Shown one piece after another: positions 51,901 to 60,676 of a stretch of DNA of 64,000 bases. The notes under the pieces were generated by a model. It had not been told where the DNA came from. It saw nothing but the letters and a program-made list of their open reading frames with translations, and made no database searches. Positions within the stretch are counted from its first letter, which is position 1; every line of letters begins with the position of its first letter. Source of the DNA: Roseicella sp. DB1501 (GTDB lineage: Bacteria > Pseudomonadota > Alphaproteobacteria > Acetobacterales > Acetobacteraceae); the NCBI RefSeq assembly GCF_013112485.1, contig NZ_JABFHG010000004.1:248001-312000 (forward strand), given 5' to 3'. A program made the translations under genes and the position numbers.

Positions 51901-53473
51901 GGTCCGGCCCGAAGAGATGGATGCCGTGCCGGATGACGTCGAGCATCACCGCCTGGGTGGCGGCGCGCTGCTTCGCCTCCGCCTCCGCCCGCGCCAGGGG
52001 CGTGATGTCGTTGAGCGTGACGACGAAGCCGCCATCCGGCAGGGGGTCGGAGAAGACCTCCAGCATCCGGCCGTCGCGCGTCGGCCGCACATGCTGCTGT
52101 GGGCGCGAGCGGTCGGCGGCGAGGGCCTTCGCGGTCATGCTGTCGTCGATCCGCGGGTCGCCGCTGACGGCGTGGCGGCGCTGCGCCGTCGCCAGCGTCT
52201 CGAAGCTGGTGCCGGGCGCGATCGGCTCCGGCAGCCCGGCCAGGGTGCTGGCCAGGCGGTTGCCGGCGCGGTAGCGGTGATCCGGGCCGAAGAGCGCGAC
52301 GCCGATGCGCATGGTGTCGAGCATGGCCTGCAGCACCGCCGCGTGCTCCGCCACCGCGGCCTCCGCCTCGACGCGCGCCGTCACGTCGGTCCAGGTGACG
52401 ACGAAGCCGCCATCCGGTGTCGGATCGGAGATGCTGTCGATCAGCCGCCCGTCGCGCATGCGCCGGCGCAGCGGATGGATGAGGCTGCGGTCGCGCGCCA
52501 CGACGGCCCGCGCCTCGGCCTCCGCCGCCGCCCCCTCGCCGAAGACGCCCTGGCGCAGTTGCAACTGCGCGATCTCCTCGATCGTCAGGCCCGGCCGCAG
52601 CGTCTCGTCCGGCACGCCGAGCAGGCATGCGGCGAGGCGGTTGGCGATGCTCAGCCGCCGGTCGGGGCCGAACAGGGCGATGCCGTGCCGCATCCCGTCC
52701 TGCATGGCCTGGAGCTGCGCCGCCCGCTCGCGCGCCACGTCCTGTGCCCGCACGAGATCGGTGACGTCGGTATGGGTGACGACGAAGCCGCCATCCGCGG
52801 TCGGGGCCGAATGCACGTCGAGGGTGCGGCCATCCGGCGTGGTCCGGCGGTAGGTGTGCCGCTGCCGGCGGTCGAGCGCGAGCAGCGCCCGCATCTGCGC
52901 CGTCGCCGCGGGCTCCGGCCCGAAGGCGCCGGCCTGGCGCTGCAGCTCGAGCATATGGGCGAGCGGCCGGCCGGGGAGCATGTCGGCCGGGCCGAGGCTG
53001 CTGTAGCTGGCGCCGAGCGCGTTCGCGGCGACGAGGCGCGCCTCGGCATCGTAGAGGACGACGCCGTGCCGCATGGCCTCCAGCGCGTGCAGCCGCTCGG
53101 TCGCCGCCTCGGTGGTGGCGGGGGTCCAGATGAGGAGGAAGCCGCCGGCGGGCAGCGGCAGGACCGACTGGTCGAGGCTGCCGCCATCGGCGCGGCGGAT
53201 GCGCTGCTGGCCGGGCCGGCTGGGATCGAGGTCGTGCTGCGCCGCGGCGAGGGCATCCGGGTCGCCCTCGCCGTAGAAGCCGTGTCCGGCGAGCGTCCGG
53301 ACCAGGGTGGCGTAGGGGGTGCCGGGCGGCAGCGCCGCCACCGCGGCGCCGGCCATTGCCCGGGCCGCGGCATTGGCCAGGCGGAGCCGGTGATCCGGGC
53401 CGAAGACCCAGACCGCTTGCGGCAGCGCCGCGAGCGCGGCGAGAGCCGCTTCGGCGGCCCCGGGATCTGTCAT
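48977..53473 (-). CDS. Soluble sensor histidine kinase with ten tandem PAS units
   Basis: A 1498-residue protein with no transmembrane segment. Ten PAS_7-like units of about 125 residues follow one another to about residue 1250. Each begins with a variant of HGIxLFGPDRRLxxANRLAAxL and ends in PDGGFVVTxTDVT plus an acidic linker; the first unit is degenerate (PAGGFLLIWTPAT). The kinase core follows: His1278 in TMTHELRTPLNAVIGF, the N-box NLASNAVKFTPRGG, DSGIGM and GSGLGLYLS. There is no receiver domain. No haem- or flavin-binding PAS signature was recognised. The start at 53473 overlaps the ctaA stop (ATGA). Confidence 0.93.
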   Translation of the reverse strand: MTDPGAAEAALAALAALPQAVWVFGPDHRLRLANAAARAMAGAAVAALPPGTPYATLVRTLAGHGFYGEGDPDALAAAQHDLDPSRPGQQRIRRADGGSLDQSVLPLPAGGFLLIWTPATTEAATERLHALEAMRHGVVLYDAEARLVAANALGASYSSLGPADMLPGRPLAHMLELQRQAGAFGPEPAATAQMRALLALDRRQRHTYRRTTPDGRTLDVHSAPTADGGFVVTHTDVTDLVRAQDVARERAAQLQAMQDGMRHGIALFGPDRRLSIANRLAACLLGVPDETLRPGLTIEEIAQLQLRQGVFGEGAAAEAEARAVVARDRSLIHPLRRRMRDGRLIDSISDPTPDGGFVVTWTDVTARVEAEAAVAEHAAVLQAMLDTMRIGVALFGPDHRYRAGNRLASTLAGLPEPIAPGTSFETLATAQRRHAVSGDPRIDDSMTAKALAADRSRPQQHVRPTRDGRMLEVFSDPLPDGGFVVTLNDITPLARAEAEAKQRAATQAVMLDVIRHGIHLFGPDRRLVAANRLGAVLSGAPAEHLQPGIALEQVLRLQQAAGVFGPEPEGEAMVQRLLTIDRGQPYVARRRSTDGRLIEVVSDPTPDGGFAVTFSDVSALAAAEEAAASRAGILQTALDNMRHGLLIFDRDRRLLAANSLAAELSDLGPEDMRPGTRLDDLIRRQHADGHFGPEPEATAIMQRILEADRTRRGRRLRRQPDGRQIEVCTDPTPDGGFVISFTDVTARAEAEAEAKRRAAMLRDALDSMRHALVLFGPDRRLLTANRLAGPDFHLPPLQDRAGITFEAMVQEQLEAGRLGTGAAAEADRDRILAEDRSRPLRYRRRQPDGKVIEVGSDPTPDGGFVITHTDVTDLARAQAEALERAATLQLMLETMRHGIAQFDRDKRLVTANRLAAELNGIDPAMLRPGVHAGELALAAVRAGLVTEEERQAGLREDYSRPLRRMRPHTDGRVIEIAVDPTPDGGFVATYSDVTALIRAEAEASRRAAVLQVMLDNMRHGICYYGPDRRVIAANALVAELGGYTLDQPLVGTLLDDLIAAQLRHGTVGGDARSTAEMALRLDRSRPTRYVRPDVQGRVIEVTSDPTPDGGFVVTLTDISPLARAEAEAQHRAGLLQVMLDNIRHGIALFDREGRIQAVNPVFLALLDLPASVMASGGSFTEFIEYLEARGDYGPGEAGRAAAARLKTLDRRLPHRNSRTRPNGVVLEVASDPVPDGGWVLALTDVTEDRRIRAELEGAKNAAEAASRAKSRFLATMTHELRTPLNAVIGFAEAFAADPHPVRGPDYVRSIHEAGRHLLSLIDNILDVTRAETTGFAIIEGEVAVIPLIESAVRVMQGAAAAAGVSLQAALPPALPLLQGDELRLRQVLLNLASNAVKFTPRGGSVTLSAMVEEEGLVIRVADSGIGMRPEDIPRVFEPFSQLDSSLARRFPGSGLGLYLSRALAEAQGAALTLESTPGIGTTAVLRFPKSRLLTSVAA

Positions 53474-54561
53474 GTCGGTCTCCGGGGCGCGCCCGGGGAC
53501 GGGGCTCGCAGGGCGTGCAGCGCGAGGAGGGCGGCGGTCAGGACCAGCACGGCGCAGGCCTGGTGCAGCGTGCCGAGCCAGGCCGGCACCACCAGCAGCA
53601 GGGTGGCGATGCCGAGGGCGTATTGCAGACAGGTCGCGGCACCGAGGCCGAGGCAGGCGCGGCGCGCCGGGCCGGCGGGCAGGCGCCGCCAGGCGGCGAG
53701 GGCGGCGCCGATGGCGGCCAGGGCCGCGAGCGTCGCCAGCAGGCGATGGTTGAACTGCACCGCCGGGATATTGGCGGTGAGGTTCCGCCAGGCCGGCTCC
53801 AGCCGCCAGTAGCCCTCCGGCACCAGGCGCCCGTCCATCAGCGGGAAGGTATTGTAGTCGAGGCCGGCCTTGATGCCGGCGACGAAGCCGCCCGCCAGCA
53901 TGGCCGCCGCCACCAGCCAGGCCGCCGCCTTGACCTGCCGGCGCAGGGAGCCGAAGGCCGGATGCGGCTCGCCCGGCCGCCGCAGCAGCGAGAGGCCGGT
54001 CCAGAGCAGCGCGGCATAGAGGCCGAGCGCCAGGCCGAGATGCACGACGAGGCGGTAGGGCGAGACGGCGGTGCGGTCCGCCTCGAAGCCCGAGGCGACC
54101 ATGAACCAGCCGACCGCCCCCTGCAGCCCGCCGAGCAGCAGCAGCAGCAGCAGGCGCCTCTTGTACCCGGCGGGGATCTGGCCGCGCAGCCAGAACCAGG
54201 CGAGCGGCAGCGCGAAGGCGAGGCCGATCAGCCGCCCCCAGAGCCGATGCGTCCATTCCAGCCAGAAGATGCTCTTGAACCCCGCCAGGCCGAAGCCCTG
54301 GTTGACCAGCGCATATTGCGGAATGGTCTGGTAGAGCGCGTAGAGCCGGTTCCATTCCGCCTCGGAGAGCGGCGGCAGGGCGCCCGAGAGCGGCGCCCAT
54401 TCCATGATCGACAGGCCCGAGCCGGTCAGCCGGGTGGCGCCGCCGAGCGCCACCATGATCCAGACCATGCCGGCGACGGTGAGCAGCCAGAGCGCGACGG
54501 GCCGCGGATCGGGCGAGGTGCGGCGGGCCGAGGAGGCGGTGGTCTGGGCGTCGAAGGGCAT
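53470..54561 (-). CDS. ctaA: Heme A synthase, COX15/CtaA family
   Basis: A 363-residue membrane protein with eight predicted helices in two similar halves. Conserved features are GGATRLTGSGLSIMEWAPLSGALPP near residue 45, FWLEWTHRLWGRLIG, VVHLGLALGLY, AGLDYNTFPLMDG and the late VQFNHRLLATLA and LGTLHQACA with the haem-ligand histidines. It oxidises haem O to haem A for aa3-type oxidases. The start at 54561 gives the usual N-terminus. No ctaB or cox genes are in the window. The giant PAS kinase follows with a 4-bp overlap. Confidence 0.96.
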   Translation of the reverse strand: MPFDAQTTASSARRTSPDPRPVALWLLTVAGMVWIMVALGGATRLTGSGLSIMEWAPLSGALPPLSEAEWNRLYALYQTIPQYALVNQGFGLAGFKSIFWLEWTHRLWGRLIGLAFALPLAWFWLRGQIPAGYKRRLLLLLLLGGLQGAVGWFMVASGFEADRTAVSPYRLVVHLGLALGLYAALLWTGLSLLRRPGEPHPAFGSLRRQVKAAAWLVAAAMLAGGFVAGIKAGLDYNTFPLMDGRLVPEGYWRLEPAWRNLTANIPAVQFNHRLLATLAALAAIGAALAAWRRLPAGPARRACLGLGAATCLQYALGIATLLLVVPAWLGTLHQACAVLVLTAALLALHALRAPSPGAPRRPT

Positions 54562-54649
54562 CGCGCGAGTATAAGGCGAGCCAGGGATTGATGCATCGTC
54601 AGGCGGAGCGGCTTGCAGGGGGGGGGCCTGTGCTGCTACCCGCGCGCCC

Positions 54650-55453
54650 ATGCCCTCCGCCGAGAAGATGGCGCCGGCCGCCGCAGCCCAGGCGCCGCCG
54701 GGCGCCGGGCCGGCGGCCCAGCCCGATGCCCTGCCCCTGTCCGTCGTCATCCCGGTCCGCAACGAGGCGCCGAACGTCGCGCCGCTGGTGGCCGAGATCG
54801 AGGCGGCGCTGGCCGGCCTGCCGCACGAGATCATCTATGTCGATGACGGCTCCACCGACGAGACCGGCGCGGCGCTGCGCGTGGCCGCAGCCACGGCGCC
54901 GGTGCGCATCCTCCGGCACCGCAGCAGCTGCGGCCAGTCGGCGGCGGTGGTCACCGGGGTGAAGGCGGCGCGCGGCCGCTGGATCGCCACCCTCGACGGC
55001 GACGGGCAGAACGACCCGGCCGACATCCCTCGCCTGCTCGCCCGCGCCGAGGCGGAGGCCAGGGAGGGCGCGGCGGGCGGCATCCTGGTCGCCGGGCATC
55101 GGGTGACGCGGCGGGATTCCTGGGTGAAGCGCCGCTCCAGCCGAATCGCCAACGCCGTGCGCGCCTGGCTGCTGCGCGACGACACGCCGGATAGCGGCTG
55201 CGGGCTGAAGCTCTTCCCGCGCGCCCTCTTCCTCGACCTGCCGCATTTCGATCACATGCACCGCTTCCTGCCGGCGCTGGTGCTGCGCCAGGGCGGGCGG
55301 GTGGTGAGCGAGCCGGTGAACCATCGCCCGCGAACCCGCGGCGCCTCGAATTACGGCACGCTGGATCGGCTGGCGGTCAGCCTCTTCGACCTGATCGGCG
55401 TCGCCTGGCTGCAGCGGCGTTGGAAGCGCCCGGTGGTGGACGCCGCCGAATGA
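54650..55453 (+). CDS. Family 2 glycosyltransferase, dolichol-phosphate-mannose-synthase-like
   Basis: A 267-residue GT2 enzyme: SVVIPVRNEAPNVAPLV, EIIYVDDGSTDETG and the metal-binding ATLDGDGQNDP, then GHRVTRRDSWVKRRSSRIAN and RPRTRGASNYG, which are typical of undecaprenyl/dolichyl-phosphate sugar transferases. No long C-terminal membrane anchor is seen, only a hydrophobic patch near LFDLIGVAWLQ. The first 30 residues are Ala/Pro-rich; ATG at 54668 is an alternative start. It overlaps the VTT-protein gene at ATGA (55450), suggesting a joint lipid-linked sugar or envelope role. Confidence 0.92.
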   Translation: MPSAEKMAPAAAAQAPPGAGPAAQPDALPLSVVIPVRNEAPNVAPLVAEIEAALAGLPHEIIYVDDGSTDETGAALRVAAATAPVRILRHRSSCGQSAAVVTGVKAARGRWIATLDGDGQNDPADIPRLLARAEAEAREGAAGGILVAGHRVTRRDSWVKRRSSRIANAVRAWLLRDDTPDSGCGLKLFPRALFLDLPHFDHMHRFLPALVLRQGGRVVSEPVNHRPRTRGASNYGTLDRLAVSLFDLIGVAWLQRRWKRPVVDAAE

Positions 55454-56181
55454 GCGGCGAGGCCGCGTCCGGTGGGCCCCAGGATGACGGGGCGCGGGGC
55501 GGCGGGACGCGGCTGCGCGCCATCGGCAAGCTGCTGCTGCTGGCGGCCGGGCTGGCGCTGGGCGGGCTGCTGCTGCGGGCGCTCGGCGCCGCGCCCGGCA
55601 CGGAATGGGTGGACCGCTACATCCGCGACCGCGGCCTGCTGGGGGAGACGCTGTTCCTGCTGGTCGGCGCCGCGGCCTGCGCCGTCGGCCTGCCGCGGCA
55701 GGGCGTCGCCTTCCTCGGCGGCTATGCCTTCGGCGCGGTGATCGGCGGCGGGCTCGGGCTGGTGGCGCAATTGCTCGGCTGCGCGCTGTCCTTCGCCTGG
55801 GCGCGGCTGGTCGGGCGGGCCTGGGCGGAGCGGCGGCTGGCCGGGCGCTTCGGCCGGCGCCTGCGGGCGCTGCGCGACACGCTGGCCGCGAGCCCCTTCG
55901 ACACCACCCTGGCGCTCCGGCTGCTGCCGGTCGGCAACAATCTGGCGTTGAACCTGCTGGCCGGGATGGCCGGGATCGCGGCCATGCCCTTCCTCGCCGC
56001 CTCGGCGCTCGGCTACCTGCCGCAGACCGTGGTCTTCGCCCTGCTCGGCAAGGGCGTGCGGGTGGATGGGGCTTGGCAGATTGCCTTGGCGGCGGCGATG
56101 CTGGCGGGCTCGGTCTGGCTCGGCCTGCGGCTGCTGCGCCGGCACCGCGCCGGGCAGGCGATGGCGGAGGAGGGCGGCTAG
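55450..56181 (+). CDS. TVP38/TMEM64-family (VTT/DedA-like) membrane protein
   Basis: A 243-residue membrane protein with about five to six hydrophobic segments. The VTT-domain marks are GLPRQGVAFLGGYAFGAVIGGGLGLVAQLLGCALSF and LALRLLPVGNNLALNLLAGMAGI. Members of this superfamily act as lipid scramblases or polyprenyl-phosphate recyclers. The overlap with the GT2 gene (ATGA) supports a role in moving a lipid-linked sugar, as inference. The first 20 residues are polar and disordered. Its 3' end converges with the dehydrogenase gene, 13 bases apart. Confidence 0.88.
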   Translation: MSGEAASGGPQDDGARGGGTRLRAIGKLLLLAAGLALGGLLLRALGAAPGTEWVDRYIRDRGLLGETLFLLVGAAACAVGLPRQGVAFLGGYAFGAVIGGGLGLVAQLLGCALSFAWARLVGRAWAERRLAGRFGRRLRALRDTLAASPFDTTLALRLLPVGNNLALNLLAGMAGIAAMPFLAASALGYLPQTVVFALLGKGVRVDGAWQIALAAAMLAGSVWLGLRLLRRHRAGQAMAEEGG

Positions 56182-56194
56182 ACCCTCCTCGCCA

Positions 56195-57214
56195 TCAGCC
56201 CTTCGGCACCACCACCGCCTCCGTCACCCCCGAGGCGCCGAGCGGCTGGCCGGCGGCGAAGCGGTTGACGTTGTCGATCGTGGTCGCGGCGATCGCCGCC
56301 AGCGCCTCGCGGGTGAAGAAGGCCTGGTGGCCGGTGACGAGGACGTTGGGAAAGGTCAGCAGCCGCGCCAGCACGTCGTCAGGCAGGATCTCGTTCGAGA
56401 GGTCCTCGAAGAAGAGGTCGGCCTCCTGCTCGTAAACATCGATGGCGAGGCCGCCGAGGCGGCCGGATTTCAGCGCCTCGATCGCCGCTTCGGCATCGAT
56501 CAGCCCGCCGCGGCTGGTATTGACCAGCACCAGGCCGGGCCGCGCCAGGGCCAGCGTCTCGGCGCGGACGAGATGCGCAGTCTCCGGCGTCAGCGGGCAG
56601 TGCAGCGTCAGGATGTCGGCCTCGGCCATGATCTCGGGCAGGCCGGCATAGGTGACACCGATCGCCTGCAGCGCCGGGTCGGACGTCACATCCTGGGCCA
56701 GCACGCGGCAGCCGAAGCCGGCGGCGAAGGCGCGGGCCACCAGGGCGCCGATCCGGCCGGTGCCGACGACGCCAATGGTGCGGCCGTGCAGGTCGAAGCC
56801 GAGCAGCCCGTCGAGGGCGAAATTGCCGTCGCGGGTGCGCTGATAGGCGCGGTGGATGCCGCGGATGAGCGAGAGCAGCAGGCCGAGGGTGAACTCGGCC
56901 ACCGCATGCGGCGAATAGGCCGGTACCCGGGCGACGGCGAGGCCGAGCCGGTGCGCGGCCTTGAGGTCGACATTGTTGAAGCCGGCGCTGCGCAGCGCGA
57001 CCAGCCGCGTCCCGCCCGCCGCCAGCGTCTCCAGCACCGGGGCGGAAAGCTCGTCGTTGACGAAGGGGCAGACCGCCTCGGCGCCCTGGGCGAGCAGGGC
57101 GGTCTCGGCGGTCAGGCGCGGTTCGAGGAAAAGGAATTCATGCCCCGACGGATTGGCGGCCGCCAGGAAGGAGCGCCGGTCGTAGGGCTTGGTGCTGTAC
57201 ATCGCGATGCGCAT
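56195..57214 (-). CDS. D-2-hydroxyacid dehydrogenase (fermentative D-lactate dehydrogenase-like)
   Basis: A 339-residue NAD-dependent enzyme: [12 protein letters not shown] at the start, [37 protein letters not shown], the nucleotide motif [30 protein letters not shown] with the catalytic arginine region, and [13 protein letters not shown] with the catalytic histidine. This set matches LdhA-type D-lactate dehydrogenases. The start at 57214 has GAGGGACC upstream; a longer frame is unconserved. A 223-base gap with a nested hairpin lies upstream. Confidence 0.93.
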   Translation of the reverse strand: MRIAMYSTKPYDRRSFLAAANPSGHEFLFLEPRLTAETALLAQGAEAVCPFVNDELSAPVLETLAAGGTRLVALRSAGFNNVDLKAAHRLGLAVARVPAYSPHAVAEFTLGLLLSLIRGIHRAYQRTRDGNFALDGLLGFDLHGRTIGVVGTGRIGALVARAFAAGFGCRVLAQDVTSDPALQAIGVTYAGLPEIMAEADILTLHCPLTPETAHLVRAETLALARPGLVLVNTSRGGLIDAEAAIEALKSGRLGGLAIDVYEQEADLFFEDLSNEILPDDVLARLLTFPNVLVTGHQAFFTREALAAIAATTIDNVNRFAAGQPLGASGVTEAVVVPKG

Positions 57215-57322
57215 CGGTCCCTCCTTCGGCGGCGGCCCGCGGAGGGGCCGCGTCCCGGTGAAGGCCCGAGCAGGGCAGGTTTCGCCCCTGGCCGCAAGGC
57301 GGCGCTTGGCGGTCTGTCCGCC

Positions 57323-57369
57323 CGTCACCCCCCTGTCCTCCCGAGGCTTTGCCTCGGGAGGCTGTGACG
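57323..57369. other. Nested perfect inverted repeats (long hairpin)
   Basis: An inner 11-bp perfect stem (57337-57347 CCTCCCGAGGC with 57351-57361 GCCTCGGGAGG, loop TTT) sits inside an outer pair CGTCAC (57323-57328) and GTGACG (57364-57369). It lies between usg and the hydroxyacid dehydrogenase gene. No T-run follows on either strand, so it is not a textbook terminator; a repeated extragenic element, an mRNA stabiliser or a factor-dependent terminator are possible. Confidence 0.85.
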
Positions 57370-57437
57370 CCCCTCGGGCCAGGAGGGGGACCTACCGGGG
57401 CCCCTGCGACGGCGCGCGGCGACGGCGTGGGGATTAA

Positions 57438-57725
57438 CTAGTGCAGCCGGAACTGCCCGTCGGCATAGCGCAGCTCGGCCGGCCGGATGAGCGCGGCCGA
57501 GGCGACGCGGACGGAATGCAGCGGCCCTTCGATCTCACGGGTCCAGAATTGCAGGAAGCGGGTCAGCTCGGGGAAAACCGGGGCCCTGTCGAGCTTCTGC
57601 CAGAGAAAGCTCTGCAGCACGCCCGGATGGTCGGGCAGGTGGTAGAGGATCTCGGCAGTGGTGAGCCGCCAGTCGGGCACGTTGAGTTCGGGCACGCGAA
57701 CGAAGCTCTCGATCTCCTGCAGCAC
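57438..57725 (-). CDS. usg: Usg family protein
   Basis: A 95-residue protein matching the small Usg family named from the tryptophan-operon region of some Alphaproteobacteria: DWRLTTAEILYHLPDHPGVLQSFLWQKLD, FPELTRFLQFWTREIEGPLHSVRVA. The function is unknown. The start is GTG at 57725 with AGGATGAAGAGGC upstream. No trp genes are nearby. It is divergent from groESL with the CIRCE region between. Confidence 0.85.
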   Translation of the reverse strand: MLQEIESFVRVPELNVPDWRLTTAEILYHLPDHPGVLQSFLWQKLDRAPVFPELTRFLQFWTREIEGPLHSVRVASAALIRPAELRYADGQFRLH

Positions 57726-57880
57726 GCCTCTTCATCCTTATCCTGGGCCTTGATCGTGTGGCCTTGATCCTGGCCTTGGCGGTCCAACCTTGCGGACCGG
57801 CGCATCCTCCTCGTGTATGGATGAAAGCCTGCCACAGAGGCGGGGGTTTCCCGCAACAAAAAACCTTTTGATTCAGGCCA

Positions 57881-57907
57881 TTAGCACTCGCACTCGATGA
57901 GTGCTGC
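57881..57907 (+). promoter_or_regulatory. CIRCE operator 1 (HrcA-binding)
   Basis: TTAGCACTC at 57881-57889, nine bases, then GAGTGCTGC at 57899-57907. The consensus is TTAGCACTC-N9-GAGTGCTAA; only the last two bases differ. HrcA binds such sites to repress groESL at normal temperature. Confidence 0.95.
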
Positions 57908-57913
57908 AATCTC

Positions 57914-57942
57914 TTGACGAGGCCGGCGGGTTCGCTTAGGTC
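57914..57942 (+). promoter_or_regulatory. Likely groESL promoter
   Basis: TTGACG at 57914-57919 and TAGGTC at 57937-57942 with a 17-base spacer. It lies between the two CIRCE sites, so HrcA could block it from both sides. The -10 is a weak match; a heat-shock-sigma promoter is not evident. Confidence 0.5.
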
Positions 57943-57943
57943 T

Positions 57944-57970
57944 CTGGCACTCCTCCGGGGGGAGTGCTAG
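57944..57970 (+). promoter_or_regulatory. CIRCE operator 2 (HrcA-binding)
   Basis: CTGGCACTC at 57944-57952, nine bases, then GAGTGCTAG at 57962-57970. It differs from consensus at three positions, all in the outermost three bases of the half-sites. Its start is 63 bases from that of operator 1, about six helical turns, and it overlaps the expected transcription start. Confidence 0.85.
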
Positions 57971-58043
57971 CGGTGCCGTAGACGGGCCCTGGCCAGACCT
58001 GCCGGTCGAGGAAACGCAAGGATTGGCATCAGGAGTGGACCGT

Positions 58044-58358
58044 ATGAGCTTCCGGCCCCTGCATGACCGCGTTCTCGTTCGCCGCGTGACGGCCGAAGAG
58101 AAGACCGCGGGCGGCATCATCATCCCCGACACCGCCAAGGAGAAGCCGCAGGAAGGCGAGATCGTCGCCGTCGGCTCCGGCACGCTGAACGACAAGGGCG
58201 AGCTCCGCCCGCTGGACGTGAAGGCCGGCGACCGCATCCTGTTCGGCAAGTGGTCGGGCACCGAGGTGAAGCTCAATGGTGAGGAGCTCCTGATCATGAA
58301 GGAGTCCGACATCATGGGCATCCTCGAAGGCGCCGCCGCCTCGAAGAAGGCTGCCTGA
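58044..58358 (+). CDS. groES: Co-chaperonin GroES
   Basis: A 104-residue GroES. It starts [42 protein letters not shown], with the mobile loop that binds GroEL, and ends [12 protein letters not shown], slightly longer than usual. It caps the GroEL ring during protein folding. The start at 58044 has AGGAG eight bases upstream. It is followed by groEL after 103 bases. Confidence 0.98.
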   Translation: MSFRPLHDRVLVRRVTAEEKTAGGIIIPDTAKEKPQEGEIVAVGSGTLNDKGELRPLDVKAGDRILFGKWSGTEVKLNGEELLIMKESDIMGILEGAAASKKAA

Positions 58359-58372
58359 GGCTAAGCCTCGAA
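58355..58372 (+). other. Small hairpin at the groES stop
   Basis: GAGGC (58357-58361), loop TAA, GCCTC (58365-58369), covering the groES stop. Stem-loops between groES and groEL are known processing points in some Alphaproteobacteria; here only the structure is seen. Confidence 0.4.
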
Positions 58373-58401
58373 CCGTATTTTCCATTCCTGCGCTCCGCTG
58401 A

Positions 58402-60102
<1,701 letters not shown>

Positions 60103-60127
60103 TCCAGGGCGGATCGAAGTTACGGAG

Positions 60128-60158
60128 GGGCGGGATCGCAGGATCCCGCCCTTTTTTC
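60128..60158 (+). terminator. Intrinsic terminator of groESL
   Basis: A 10-bp perfect stem GGGCGGGATC (60128-60137) with GATCCCGCCC (60142-60151), loop GCAG, followed by six T. Textbook rho-independent terminator. Confidence 0.95.
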
Positions 60159-60395
60159 TTTGTGTGACGTCAGCGTCATTTTGCGACGGCCGCTCCCGCT
60201 ATTCACTAAATCGCGTATCTGCGATCGTTGACTTCGCCCGATCGGAACGTGTTGACTGGCATGGCCAACCGCTCTTGGCCGACTTGCCGTGCCTTCCCGG
60301 GCTGCAACTCCCGGGTGCCTTCAAGCGATCCAGCCCGGTGGGTTTCCCGCGCGGGCGGTCCTCGTCCGTGCCAAAGGACATGGAGGTTGCAGCGC
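60159..60395 (+). promoter_or_regulatory. Upstream region and likely structured leader of the cold-shock gene
   Basis: About 240 bases between the groESL terminator and the cold-shock start codon. It contains the palindrome TGACGTCA (60165-60172) within TGACG-TCAG-CGTCA, two TTGACT boxes, and two hairpins: GGCCAA (60263-60268) with TTGGCC (60275-60280), and CCCGGG (60296-60301) with CCCGGG (60310-60315). Long structured 5' leaders are typical of cspA-type genes. The transcription start is not known. Confidence 0.5.
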
Positions 60396-60599
60396 ATGGC
60401 GATCGGTACCGTGAAGTGGTTCAACGCAACCAAGGGGTTTGGCTTCATCGTGCCGCAGGATGGTGGCAAGGATGTCTTCGTGCACATCACCGCGGTGCAG
60501 AAGGCTGGCCTGCAGGGACTGAACGAGAACCAGAAGGTCAGCTACGACGTGGTGATGGAGCGCGGCAAGGCGGCAGCGGCCAATCTGAAGCCGATGTAG
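60396..60599 (+). CDS. Cold-shock protein (CspA family)
   Basis: A 67-residue single cold-shock domain. RNP1 is KGFGFIVP and RNP2 is DVFVHITAV; it starts [14 protein letters not shown]. Such proteins bind single-stranded RNA or DNA and melt RNA structure. GGAGG lies nine bases before the ATG at 60396. It is monocistronic, closed by its own terminator. Confidence 0.97.
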   Translation: MAIGTVKWFNATKGFGFIVPQDGGKDVFVHITAVQKAGLQGLNENQKVSYDVVMERGKAAAANLKPM

Positions 60600-60635
60600 C
60601 GACCGCCGGGCATCGCCGGTACCATGATGCAGCGA

Positions 60636-60666
60636 AGCGGCGCCCGGGCCCGGGCGCCGCTTTTTT
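60636..60666 (+). terminator. Intrinsic terminator of the cold-shock gene
   Basis: An 11-bp stem AGCGGCGCCCG (60636-60646) with CGGGCGCCGCT (60651-60661), loop GGCC, then six T ending at 60666. It may also serve the convergent gene at 60677 poorly, since only the plus strand has a T-run. Confidence 0.95.
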
Positions 60667-60676
60667 GTCTCCAGAG

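Larger units (their letters stand above)
57726..58043. promoter_or_regulatory. groESL regulatory region
   Basis: A 318-base region between the divergent usg and groES genes. It holds two CIRCE operators and a likely housekeeping promoter, described separately. The AT-rich patch 57857-57880 (AAAAAACCTTTTGATTCAGG) just upstream of the first operator may aid opening or serve usg. The groES ribosome-binding sequence AGGAG is at 58031-58035. Confidence 0.8.

Noticed and set aside
49526..53812. A 1428-codon open frame antisense to the PAS kinase
   Set aside because: Low-complexity Arg/Gly/Ala sequence with no domains; shadow of a GC-rich repetitive gene.
48977..54400. A single 1807-residue protein covering the kinase and part of ctaA
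   Set aside because: The extra N-terminal part is an out-of-frame reading of ctaA; the ATG at 53473 overlapping the ctaA stop is the natural start.
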